Below, piece by piece: positions 1-7,902 of a stretch of 64,000 bases of DNA. The translations under genes were made by a program, and so were the position numbers. The notes beneath the pieces are model-generated. The model made no database searches. It was given only the letters and a program-made list of their open reading frames with translations, and was not told the origin of the DNA. The stretch's first letter is position 1. Every line of letters begins with the position of its first letter. The stretch is taken from contig DATMYA010000018.1 of the NCBI GenBank assembly GCA_035561135.1, forward strand, positions 1 through 64,000. Reading direction: 5' to 3'. This DNA comes from Clostridia bacterium. GTDB taxonomy: Bacteria > Acidobacteriota > Terriglobia > Terriglobales > Acidobacteriaceae.

Positions 1-31
1 CTGCCGTCTGACGTCCGATGTCCGCTTCCTG
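1..31. repeat. Edge of a GTCTGCCGTC-type intergenic repeat
   Basis: The window opens in a tract built from GTCTGCCGTC and GACGTC words, directly after the end of hemB. The same vocabulary recurs at 3669-3990, 14697-14872 and 59715-59820. It has no coding potential. Confidence 0.6.
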
Positions 32-1069
32 TTACCCCAGTATTCGTGCAGCTTCTTTCGCGAAGTACGTGAGAATGATGGTTGCGCCGGCGCGGTAGAT
101 GGAGGTCAGCGATTCCATCATGACGCGGTCATGGTCGATCCAATTATTCTGCGCTGCGGCTTTGATCATGGCGTACTCGCCGGAGACCTGGTAGGCCGCG
201 AGCGGTACGTCGAAGCGGCGGCGAGCTTCTGCGATGACGTCGAGATAGGCGATGGCGGGCTTCACCATAATCATGTCAGCGCCTTCGTCGAGGTCAGCCT
301 GTATCTCCATCATGGCTTCGCGAATGTTGCCGGGATCCATCTGGTAGGAGCGGCGATCGCCGAAGGCTGGGGCGGAATCTGCGGCTTCGCGGAACGGACC
401 GTAGAAGCCGCTGGCAAACTTGGCTGCGTAGGAGAGCACCGGCGTGTTCTGAAAGCCGTTGGCGTCTAGTGCCTGTCGGATTGCGGCGACGCGGCCGTCC
501 ATCATGTCCGAAGGTGCGATGATGTCGGCGCCTGCGCGCGCCTGCGACACGGCGGTCTTAGCCAGGATTTCTAAACTCGCGTCGTTGACGATCTCGTACT
601 CGGGCTCGGGTGCTTTGCCGGCGGCGGCGCTGCCGGTTGCAACGGAACCTGCGGGCGTGGAGACTTGCTTAACGATTCCGCAGTGGCCGTGCGACATGTA
701 TTCGCAAAGGCAGACATCGCCCATCACGAGCAGATCTCGCGTCTCGCGCTTGATGGCGCGGGTGGCTTTCTGCACGATGCCGTCTTCGGCCCACGCTCCG
801 CTCGCAGCCTCATCCTTGGACTCGGGCACACCAAAGAGGATGACCGAGGGAATCCCAAGCGCCTTCACCGACGCGGCTTCCTTGACGGCCTCGTCGATCG
901 AAAGATTGAACACTCCGGGCATGGAGCGAACTTCCTTGCGTATGCCTTCACCCGGGCAGACGAACATGGGGTAGACGAAACCGTCAGGAGAGAGCTTGGT
1001 TTCACGGACGAACGACCGCAGGCTTTCGGTGCGGCGCAGTCGACGCAAACGACTCGTAGGGAATGTCAT
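32..1069 (-). CDS. hemB: Porphobilinogen synthase (5-aminolevulinate dehydratase)
   Basis: HemB condenses two 5-aminolevulinate molecules to porphobilinogen, the second common step of tetrapyrrole synthesis, in the cytoplasm. The 345-residue protein has the metal-binding cysteines C120, C122 and C130 ([12 protein letters not shown]) and two active-site lysines, K217 in [15 protein letters not shown] and K270 in [12 protein letters not shown]. The motif [10 protein letters not shown] is also intact. Unusual is a low-complexity Ala/Gly/Pro stretch at about residues 136-157, between the metal site and the next helix, where most family members have only a few residues. The start is the ATG at 1069. 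It is transcribed divergently from mutS2. Confidence 0.97.
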   Translation of the reverse strand: MTFPTSRLRRLRRTESLRSFVRETKLSPDGFVYPMFVCPGEGIRKEVRSMPGVFNLSIDEAVKEAASVKALGIPSVILFGVPESKDEAASGAWAEDGIVQKATRAIKRETRDLLVMGDVCLCEYMSHGHCGIVKQVSTPAGSVATGSAAAGKAPEPEYEIVNDASLEILAKTAVSQARAGADIIAPSDMMDGRVAAIRQALDANGFQNTPVLSYAAKFASGFYGPFREAADSAPAFGDRRSYQMDPGNIREAMMEIQADLDEGADMIMVKPAIAYLDVIAEARRRFDVPLAAYQVSGEYAMIKAAAQNNWIDHDRVMMESLTSIYRAGATIILTYFAKEAARILG

Positions 1070-1214
1070 GACACCAAAATTCTAGCACCGCGAATGTCCG
1101 GACCGGCAGTGACGCTTGTCACAAGAGCTGGAAAACCGGGTGCTTGCAGCAAACGGGGCAGGGCTCGCGCTTGCCAAACAGGGCATCTCCGGGTGCTAAC
1201 ATGAACGAGGCAAT

Positions 1215-3668
1215 TTGGCCGTAATCATGCAACAGAGTCCACTGATGCACACCAGCGCTCGCGTGCTGGAATTCGAGTCGTTTCGCGAAATACTTCGCGG
1301 TTATACGAGTTCGCAACTCGGAGGGCGGCGGCTCGCCGAGCTTGTGCCCTCTACGGACCGCGCGTGGATCGAACGCCAGCAGCAACTGACGGCTGAGCTG
1401 CGCGAATACTACCGCGCCGGAGGCCGTTTCGAATTCGCCGGGCTGACCGATCCCACGTTGCTGCTCGACAAGTCGCGCATACAGGGTGCGGCGCTCGAGA
1501 CGGAAGAGATACGGCAGATCGTCTCCGTGGTGGACCGCGCGGCCGAGTGGCGCGAGATCGCGATTCAGCCTCCGGCGTTTATGCGGGCGGAGTGGCCCGC
1601 CGTGGTGGAGGTATCGGCGGCCATTGAAGACTTCACCGATTTGTTGCGATTCTTCCGTAACAAGATCTTGCCGGACGGCACGCTCGACGATCGCTCGTCG
1701 CCAGAACTCGCGCGCATACGTCGCGAGACGGAGAAGCAACGGCGGCAAATTCAGGATTCATTGCGCGGCTACCTGCGGCGGCTGGCCGAAGGCGGCGCCG
1801 TTCAGGACGAGTTGATCACCATACGCGGCGAACGCTTCGTCATTCCCGTCAAGGTGGAGCAGAAGCGGCGCGTGCAAGGCGTCGTGCACGGGACAAGTTC
1901 GAGCGGGCAGACCGTGTTCGTTGAACCGCTGGAGACGATCGAGCAGAACAACGATCTGGTACGCCTGCTGGAAGAAGAACTGGCGGAGATTCATCGCATC
2001 CTGCTGGAGATGACACGCCGTATCGGCGAGCGCTCGCTGTCAATTGCGACCGCAGTAGAGGTGCTGGGCGACTTGGAACTGCAATTCGCCAAGGCGCGCT
2101 TCGCGGAAGATTACGGTTGCACTGGGGTGATCTTGCTTGGCGGCGACTCGCGCGATTCCATCGTGCTGCGCAATGCACGGCATCCGGTGCTGGAGCGCAA
2201 CCTGCGTGCGAAGCGCGCAAGCGCCGTGCCGATGACGCTGGAGATGGATCGCGAGCATCGGCAGCTTATTATCAGCGGTCCGAACACCGGCGGAAAAACG
2301 GTGGCGTTGAAGACGGTTGGACTGCTTGCGCTGATGGCGCAGGCGGGAGTGCCCGTGCCGGCAGACCGCGCAGAGCTTCCAATTTTCAATGCCGTGCTGG
2401 CCGACATCGGCGACTACCAGTCGATTGAGCAGAACCTCTCGACCTTTTCGGCACACGTTACGAACATCGATTTCATCTCGCATGAGGCGACGGCGGATTC
2501 GCTGGTGTTGCTGGACGAACTTGGCTCGGCAACCGATCCGGAAGAGGGCGCGGCGCTGGCGGTGGCCATCGCGGAGCACTTCCTGCGGGCGGGCGCGCTT
2601 TCGATCATCAGCACACACCACACTTCATTGAAGGTCTATGCTGCAAACACGGAAGGCGTCGTCAACGCCGCTGTTGGTTTCGACGAGCGCACGCTGGCAC
2701 CAACCTACGAATTGCGCGTCGGAGTGCCGGGAGCCTCGGCGGGCATCAATATCGCGCAACAGCTCGGATTGAATCAGCAGATAGTCGGCGAGGCGCGTAA
2801 GCGACTCAGTTCGCAGACGCAGGATGTTGCGCGCTTCCTGGACAAGCTGCATAACGAACTGCGCCAGTTGGAAGCCGAGCGGGCGCAGGTGAAAGCACGC
2901 GAACAGGAGTTGTCGAAAGAGCGCCAGCACGTTGAGCAGCACGGATTGCGCGAGCAGCGTGAGAAGGTGCGCGACATGGAGCGCAAGCTCGAGACGCTGT
3001 TGCAGGATTTCGAGTACCACGCGCGCGAAGCCGTAAGTGCCGTGCAGGACCGGGCGGCGGCGCTGAAGCTCTCAAAGGATGCCGAGCGGAGGATTGCGAA
3101 GGCGCGCCGCGATTTTCGTGAGCAATTCAACCACGCGGTCGTGGCACACACGACCGGCGCGGATCGCGACGAACCGCAGGCGCAGCAGAAGGCAATGCAG
3201 CGCGTGAGCGAGGGTGACACCGTGATGCTGAAGTCGCTGGGCCGCACAGGCACGGTGTTACGCAAACTGGAGGATGAAGCCGTCGAGGTGCAGGTCGGCA
3301 TTATGAAAACGCGGGTGCCGCTTGGCGACATTGCGCAGGTGGTGGGCCGCGCCGCTGACAATCCAGTGAAGGCCGCTCGTGCTCGCGGCATCAGCGTGAG
3401 TCTCCGCGATGAAGACGACAGTGCGCCGTCGGAGATCAACGTGATCGGTCACACGGTCGATGACGCCACGCGCGAGGTCGAGCGCTTCATCGACCGCGCA
3501 TTCCTTTCGGGCTTGTCGCGAGTGCGCATCGTGCATGGCAGCGGGATGGGGATACTGCGTAAGGCAATCAGGCAGTACTTGCAGAAAAATCCGCAGGTCT
3601 CGAACGTAACCGAGCCTCCGCAGAACGAAGGCGGTGCCGGCGCGACAGTCGTGGAACTGAAGGTTTAA
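1215..3668 (+). CDS. mutS2: MutS2 ATPase/Smr-domain nuclease
   Basis: MutS2 is a MutS-like ATPase with a C-terminal Smr domain. Family members act on branched DNA or on collided ribosomes rather than in mismatch repair. The 817-residue protein has the MutS core, a Walker A motif GPNTGGKT near residue 355, the DELGSATDPEEGAAL Walker B region, a long charged coiled coil (about 520-640), and a terminal Smr domain with HGSGMGILRKAI. It lacks the MutS mismatch-recognition domain, as expected. The first possible start is TTG at 1215, but ATG codons at 1227 and 1245 are also plausible because residues before them are not conserved-looking. Confidence 0.95.
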   Translation: MAVIMQQSPLMHTSARVLEFESFREILRGYTSSQLGGRRLAELVPSTDRAWIERQQQLTAELREYYRAGGRFEFAGLTDPTLLLDKSRIQGAALETEEIRQIVSVVDRAAEWREIAIQPPAFMRAEWPAVVEVSAAIEDFTDLLRFFRNKILPDGTLDDRSSPELARIRRETEKQRRQIQDSLRGYLRRLAEGGAVQDELITIRGERFVIPVKVEQKRRVQGVVHGTSSSGQTVFVEPLETIEQNNDLVRLLEEELAEIHRILLEMTRRIGERSLSIATAVEVLGDLELQFAKARFAEDYGCTGVILLGGDSRDSIVLRNARHPVLERNLRAKRASAVPMTLEMDREHRQLIISGPNTGGKTVALKTVGLLALMAQAGVPVPADRAELPIFNAVLADIGDYQSIEQNLSTFSAHVTNIDFISHEATADSLVLLDELGSATDPEEGAALAVAIAEHFLRAGALSIISTHHTSLKVYAANTEGVVNAAVGFDERTLAPTYELRVGVPGASAGINIAQQLGLNQQIVGEARKRLSSQTQDVARFLDKLHNELRQLEAERAQVKAREQELSKERQHVEQHGLREQREKVRDMERKLETLLQDFEYHAREAVSAVQDRAAALKLSKDAERRIAKARRDFREQFNHAVVAHTTGADRDEPQAQQKAMQRVSEGDTVMLKSLGRTGTVLRKLEDEAVEVQVGIMKTRVPLGDIAQVVGRAADNPVKAARARGISVSLRDEDDSAPSEINVIGHTVDDATREVERFIDRAFLSGLSRVRIVHGSGMGILRKAIRQYLQKNPQVSNVTEPPQNEGGAGATVVELKV

Positions 3669-3990
3669 GAGCGGACGGCGGAAGGCGGACGACAGACGGC
3701 AGACGTCAGACCGCAGACCGCAGAGATCGGACGGGAGACGTCAGCTTCGCTTTAAAAGTGCGTGCCGCCTGGGTGATGGTGCATAGGAGATCAAAGGGGT
3801 CCTTCGACTACGCGGCTTCGCCGCTCCGCTCAGGAGGACAAGCTTTTTTGGCTGTCGTCTAACATTGATCTGTTGTCTGCCGTCTCTGCTTTCCGACGTC
3901 TGACGTCTAAAGCGCGCTGTCTTCTCTTCCGCCGTCTGCTTTCCGACGTCTGAAGTCTGCCGTCCGCTGTCTGCTCTTCCGCTCTATGGT
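3669..3990. repeat. Composite intergenic repeat: inverted GTCTGCCGTC tracts around a TCCTTCGACT...CTCAGGA core
   Basis: Between mutS2 and the HD hydrolase there is no gene. The left part (3669-3740) is rich in GACGGCAGACGTCAGAC words. The right part (about 3855-3985) carries the complementary words and includes two near-identical units of about 48 bp (near 3883-3930 and 3931-3979). Between them lies the core at 3796-3845, starting TCCTTCGACT and ending CTCAGGAGGACAAGC. The same layout, with different flanking words, recurs at 23622-23776, and the core alone lies inside dnaG. Confidence 0.7.
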
Positions 3991-4001
3991 GAAATGTACC
4001 G

Positions 4002-4592
4002 ATGACTCGCATTCAACAGCAGCTCTCTTTCATCCTCGAAATCGATAAGCTCAAGACCGTGCTGCGGCAGACGCTGTTATGCGATCAGTCGCGGCGCGAG
4101 AATTCGGCTGAGCACTCGTGGCACTTGGCTGTAATGGCGATGCTGCTGACCGAGTATGCGGTCGAACCGGTGGACGTCACCCGCGTGCTCACGATGCTGC
4201 TGATTCACGACGTCGTCGAGGTCGACGCCGGAGATGTCTTCGCCTACGACGCTGCGGGAAATGTCGGCAAGGAGGAGCGCGAACGCGAGGCGGCCGAGCG
4301 CATCTTCGGGTTACTTCCGGCCGAGCAGGGCAAGGAGTTGCGCGGGCTTTGGGAAGAGTTCGAGGCGCGGGCGACTTCGGAATCGAAGTTTGCGAACGCG
4401 CTCGACCGGTTGCAACCGCTGCTGCATAACTCGCGCACAGAGGGCGGGACGTGGCGCATCCACAACGTGCGTCGCGACCAGGTGTTGAAGCGCATGGAAC
4501 CGGTGATGATCGGGATGCCGGAGGTGTATCCGATCGTGCAGAAGATCGTCGACGACGCGTGCGATTGCGGATGGATCAAAGTGCAGGCGTAA
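4002..4592 (+). CDS. HD-domain phosphohydrolase (YfbR/HDDC2-like)
   Basis: This is a 196-residue cytoplasmic HD-superfamily protein. The metal ligands are visible as SAEHSWH (first His), LLIHDVVEVDAGD (the HD pair) and a later Asp in NALDRLQPLLHN. Length and motif order match the YfbR/HDDC2 branch, whose members remove phosphate from deoxynucleoside 5'-monophosphates. That substrate is known from the family and not shown by this sequence. It starts with ATG at 4002 just after the repeat tract, so its promoter must lie in or before the repeat. Confidence 0.85.
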   Translation: MTRIQQQLSFILEIDKLKTVLRQTLLCDQSRRENSAEHSWHLAVMAMLLTEYAVEPVDVTRVLTMLLIHDVVEVDAGDVFAYDAAGNVGKEEREREAAERIFGLLPAEQGKELRGLWEEFEARATSESKFANALDRLQPLLHNSRTEGGTWRIHNVRRDQVLKRMEPVMIGMPEVYPIVQKIVDDACDCGWIKVQA

Positions 4593-4652
4593 GCAGTTCC
4601 CGGTTTCACACGCAGCCGCTCGCTGTTGGCTGCGCGTTTCCGTTTGTGGCTG

Positions 4653-5474
4653 TTATGGCGCCACGGCAGCCAGGGATACGCCGTTCAGGTCGTTGTAGGT
4701 AATCTCCCACACCCAGTTCTGGGTTGAGCTGGCGTCCACGCTGTAAGTGAGCTTGTGTTTGGTCGGCAGCGTAAGGCCATTAACCTGGCGAAATTCGCTG
4801 AATGTTTCTTCCAGGCGGTAAACGGAATTTTGTTCACGCTCACTGCGCACCGCCTGGACATCCAGATTCGCGGGCACGCGAACGTCATAGATCGTCTTCA
4901 CATGACGGAATGTTTCCGCGTCGAACAGCAGTCGGATGCTAAGAGCGCCGTCGGATTTCTTTGGCCGATAGACGATCTGGTGCGCATCGCGGCCGTCCAC
5001 TTTGGTGGTGCCGTCATAGGAGAGTTCGGCCTTGCGGGCTGCCAAATCGTAGAGAGGCCAGGCGGTCGAGAGCACTCCGCCGAAGAGTCCCTCGCGCAGC
5101 ACGGTCTGCTGCCACCAGAAAAACTCGCCGAGAGAGGAGTGGCGGCCGGGTGTAATGTTGGAAACCATTACCTTGTTTCCATCGAACACGAACTGGTCGC
5201 CGGGGTATTCGCCCTTCTGACCGAACTTCGTAGCGAACTTCACCATGCGGCCTTCTGAGACGAGTACAGCCGTACCGCCGTTCAGTCCGCCGGTGCTCAT
5301 GGAACGCATTGTCGCGGTTCCGGTGAGCTCCTGATATTTCAATTGCGCACGTATTTCCACCGCGCCGAGTGCGGTGATGCTCTTGCCGACGATGTCCGCT
5401 GGCGCGAGCTTCGGGTTTGCAGAGTGGATGACCGGGGCGCAAAGGATAAGAGCGGTGAGGATTAGTCGTTTCAT
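4653..5474 (-). CDS. Secreted LolA-like lipoprotein-carrier-fold protein
   Basis: The preferred start is the ATG at 5474 because it begins a clear signal peptide (MKRLILTALILCAPVIHS). A longer in-frame reading to 5573 would bury it. The mature part of about 255 residues has alternating beta segments, repeated aromatic positions, and phrases such as DAHQIVYRP, RLLFDAETFRHVKTIY and LTLPTKHKLTYSV, which are typical of LolA/LolB/RseB-fold periplasmic proteins. The ligand is unknown. It converges with the HD hydrolase gene, with 60 bp between the stops. No partner gene is adjacent. Confidence 0.65.
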   Translation of the reverse strand: MKRLILTALILCAPVIHSANPKLAPADIVGKSITALGAVEIRAQLKYQELTGTATMRSMSTGGLNGGTAVLVSEGRMVKFATKFGQKGEYPGDQFVFDGNKVMVSNITPGRHSSLGEFFWWQQTVLREGLFGGVLSTAWPLYDLAARKAELSYDGTTKVDGRDAHQIVYRPKKSDGALSIRLLFDAETFRHVKTIYDVRVPANLDVQAVRSEREQNSVYRLEETFSEFRQVNGLTLPTKHKLTYSVDASSTQNWVWEITYNDLNGVSLAAVAP

Positions 5475-5607
5475 AGTGGTATGTATGAACAAGAGTGCGC
5501 AGGGTAGAACAGCGGCCGAGGTTTGTAAATAGAAGGCAGGCGGCAGTTGGCCGATGTGAGTCCAGGCAGACATGGTCGCCTTTTGACATTTTGTCCAATG
5601 TTCGAAC

Positions 5608-5651
5608 GATTACTGGTGGTAAGGCCTGATACCGCCAACTATCGTGAAACT
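5608..5651. repeat. Copy A of a short intergenic repeat
   Basis: Bases 5608-5625 are an exact reverse complement of 7719-7736. The following CGCCAACTATCG at 5632-5643 matches, in direct orientation, the end of copy B (6249-6259). The segment can fold into a hairpin with GGTGGTA pairing to TACCGCC. It lies just upstream of the secreted protein gene at 5681. Confidence 0.55.
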
Positions 5652-5680
5652 CGGCTGTGATTAGGCGTAGATTTCTTGCC

Positions 5681-6181
5681 ATGAAGAACATGCACATCCT
5701 CTCAATGCTTGTGCTGATTTGCATGACGTGCCAGATGGTACGTGCGGCGGATGCTGAGTGTGCATCGTTGAAACTGCTCGCCAGTCGGACAGATTCCCGG
5801 TGGCAGATTGAACTTGTGAATGGCAGTAAGAACACAGTCGAAATCGGTTCGGATTCCAGTGGATTCGGTTGGACGCTTTACGAGCGCAAGGGGAACAGCT
5901 GGGAAGTGTTCGCTTCGGGCGGAGTTGGTAGAGGCGTTGGTTCCGCTGGAGCGTCTCCTACAAAGCCGGCAAGTAACCCGACGAGGCTCGAACCGAAAGG
6001 GCGCAAACAACTCGTCACCAGCTTGACTACACAAGAACTGACTGGCGTCGAGCTACTGCCCGAAGGCAGGTATGAAGCGGTGTTCCGATACGAGCTTCAT
6101 TCACGAATCGCTCCTGAGAAGAATATTCAATGTTCTCTCGCCAGCAACGCAGTGGTTTTTCTTGTTGCGTCAAAGAAATAG
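5681..6181 (+). CDS. Small secreted hypothetical protein
   Basis: The protein has 166 residues from the ATG at 5681. A GTG at 5657 is in frame, but the shorter form begins directly with a signal peptide (MKNMHILSMLVLICMTCQM, cleavage near VRAADA). The mature part is beta-rich (WQIELVNGSKNTVEIG, YEAVFRYELHS), resembling an immunoglobulin-like or intracellular-protease-inhibitor-type fold, but I cannot name a family. It contains two cysteines. Repeat copies A and B flank the gene. Confidence 0.6.
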   Translation: MKNMHILSMLVLICMTCQMVRAADAECASLKLLASRTDSRWQIELVNGSKNTVEIGSDSSGFGWTLYERKGNSWEVFASGGVGRGVGSAGASPTKPASNPTRLEPKGRKQLVTSLTTQELTGVELLPEGRYEAVFRYELHSRIAPEKNIQCSLASNAVVFLVASKK

Positions 6182-6609
6182 CTGTTGAGATATCGCCATA
6201 TCGCAAGTAATCCAGATTTGCTGGATAGGGAGTGGGATGGCCTGTTCTCGCCAACTATCTTCGCAATGCCGGGTGCCCCAGGTTCGCGCTTGTGGTTGGG
6301 CGCTAACCTGGGTTGCCGACTTTGTTCCGCATCTGTCTTGATCTCGCGGTCCACTCTGATTCGATCGTTCTCGGGCATAACACGTAGCCGTAGATGCGCA
6401 TCTCGAAGCGAAGCCGCATCGCCTCAAATCTGTCGAGAAAAGGCCCGCACAATCGAACGGTAATCTTGAAAGTCCTTCCACAACGCACAATCCGAGTTGT
6501 AGGCTTCTGCGCAGGAGACGAGTCGCGTGAAACTGCCAAGCAGCTACGCCAAACGTTGTTTCTCTGCCGCCTGCGACTTTTTGCGGTTCCGGACTGCGGA
6601 TTAAAACCT
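6182..6609. other. Gap with repeat copy B and no supported gene
   Basis: This 428-bp gap begins with repeat copy B (6187-6260). The rest shows no convincing coding potential on either strand. The in-frame extension of the next gene back to 6394 is Arg/Ser-rich and is best read as non-coding leader. Confidence 0.5.
6187..6260. repeat. Copy B of the short intergenic repeat (both halves)
   Basis: The first half (GAGATATCGCC at 6187-6197 and AGTAATCCAGATTT at 6206-6219) matches copy D at 7711-7743 with identical spacing. The second half (6221-6260) aligns with copy C at 7046-7085 at about 80% identity. TCCAG and CTGGA at 6211-6225 form a small stem. Copy B therefore looks like an end unit joined to a start unit. 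Confidence 0.6.
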
Positions 6610-6996
6610 ATGAATAGCGACGAACAAGCAATTCGCACCGTGGTAGACAATTGGCTGCGCGCCTCCTCCGCCAGCGACGTCAACACCATGCTTACGCTCC
6701 TTGCCGACGACATGGTCTTCATCGTTCCGGGCCAGCCGCCATTCGGCAAAGAAGAATTCAAGGCGGCGTGGGATGGGCCCATGAAGGGAGCCAAAGTCGC
6801 AACGAATGCCGACGTCGAAGAGGTGCTGATCAGCGGCGACTTTGGCTGTACGCGTACGCAGCTGGCAGTCTGCATCACCACTCCCAACGGCAACACTTCG
6901 CGCGCTAAGGGCTACACGATGACGCTCTTCCGCAAGCAGTCCGATGGCCGCTGGCTCTTCGCCCGCGATGCCAATCTACTCACGCCGGAAGAGTAA
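6610..6996 (+). CDS. SnoaL-like/DUF4440 nuclear-transport-factor-2 fold protein
   Basis: The 128-residue protein starts at ATG 6610. Its sequence follows the SgcJ/EcaC/DUF4440 pattern: an N-terminal helix (DEQAIRTVVDNWLRASSASD), MLTLLADDMVFIVPGQPPF, a GKEEF helix, and a beta sheet ending in GYTMTLFRKQSDGRWLFARD. Such small cone-shaped domains bind diverse ligands or act as ketosteroid-isomerase-like enzymes. There is no signal peptide, so it is cytoplasmic. Substrate and partner are unknown. Confidence 0.85.
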   Translation: MNSDEQAIRTVVDNWLRASSASDVNTMLTLLADDMVFIVPGQPPFGKEEFKAAWDGPMKGAKVATNADVEEVLISGDFGCTRTQLAVCITTPNGNTSRAKGYTMTLFRKQSDGRWLFARDANLLTPEE

Positions 6997-7045
6997 CGTC
7001 CATTGCCAATAGCTTCGTGAATTCGTTGGTGTCCTGCATTTTTGG

Positions 7046-7085
7046 CTGGATAGTGAGTGATATGGGCTGTTCACACCAACAATCG
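7046..7085. repeat. Copy C of the short intergenic repeat
   Basis: CTGGATAGTGAGTG followed by a sequence ending CACCAACAATCG aligns end to end with the second half of copy B. It lies immediately before the secreted protein gene at 7106, mirroring the position of copy A before the gene at 5681. Confidence 0.5.
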
Positions 7086-7105
7086 TACGGCACAATGTCA
7101 CCGTG

Positions 7106-7762
7106 ATGAAACTGGCGATCTTTTCCGCGCTGCTTCTGGGTTCTATCGGCTTCGCATCGGCGCAACAACTGACGAACACCTGCACGGAATGGTTTGAGCC
7201 GAAAACCTTTCAGGACGCGATTGCAGCATCTCCAGACCCTAAGAACAACCGTCCCGCTGTCATCTTTGGTGACACGGTAGCCGTTCCGGTGATGAGATTC
7301 CGGTTCGTTGATGGCGCTTCAGGTCAACCTATCCGGTCACAGGCGTTAACTGTGAATTACGGTTGGCGCTGGCTCGAATACCCGTACCCGGAACATCCAC
7401 TAGGCGCATGGTCAAAAACATCAGACCAATTGTCATGTAGCACAGACGAAAACGGCTGGATAGAAGCACCTGAGCATCTTGTGAAGCCTCGTGGTTGGTA
7501 CAAGGGCGTCTACACAAGCATCCCGTGGCCCAAACGACCATCGTTCACGGGAATAGGAGCAGTGGCCACAACCAAAGTTGGATCTGCCCGTGTGAATGTG
7601 TCGCCAGAAGACGTTAAGAAGTTCAAGTCCTCCGTACTCATTGTGCGCGTTTACGATGGCTGGCGTACTGAGCTTTCTTGGGTAACGCAGCGTTCGGCAA
7701 GATACCTGACGAGATATCGCCTTACCACCAGTAATCCAGATTTCCGCGATAGATGGCTGTAA
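7106..7762 (+). CDS. Secreted hypothetical protein
   Basis: The protein has 218 residues from ATG 7106 (a GTG one codon upstream is also possible). The signal peptide is MKLAIFSALLLGSIGFASAQ. The mature protein has an early Cys pair (NTCTEW, LSCSTDENGW) and Trp/Tyr-rich segments such as NYGWRWLEYPYPEHP. I do not recognise a family. The last 15 codons overlap repeat copy D, so the repeat may have supplied the C-terminus. Confidence 0.6.
   Translation: MKLAIFSALLLGSIGFASAQQLTNTCTEWFEPKTFQDAIAASPDPKNNRPAVIFGDTVAVPVMRFRFVDGASGQPIRSQALTVNYGWRWLEYPYPEHPLGAWSKTSDQLSCSTDENGWIEAPEHLVKPRGWYKGVYTSIPWPKRPSFTGIGAVATTKVGSARVNVSPEDVKKFKSSVLIVRVYDGWRTELSWVTQRSARYLTRYRLTTSNPDFRDRWL
7711..7743. repeat. Copy D of the short intergenic repeat, inside the 3' end of a gene
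   Basis: GAGATATCGCC and AGTAATCCAGATTT recur here with the same 19-bp offset as in copy B. Bases 7719-7736 are the exact reverse complement of part of copy A. It encodes the C-terminal residues of the protein ending at 7762. Confidence 0.55.
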
Positions 7763-7902
7763 CAGTTTTTATCGAAAGCTATCCTTTTTCCACATCGCCT
7801 CAGGGCCACCGGGCTGATATGTACAGGATTTCCACAGTTTTGAACCGGAAGACTGGCATTTCAATGCCGCACGCGATGCGGCGTGAGGCAGACTAGTAGT
7901 CA

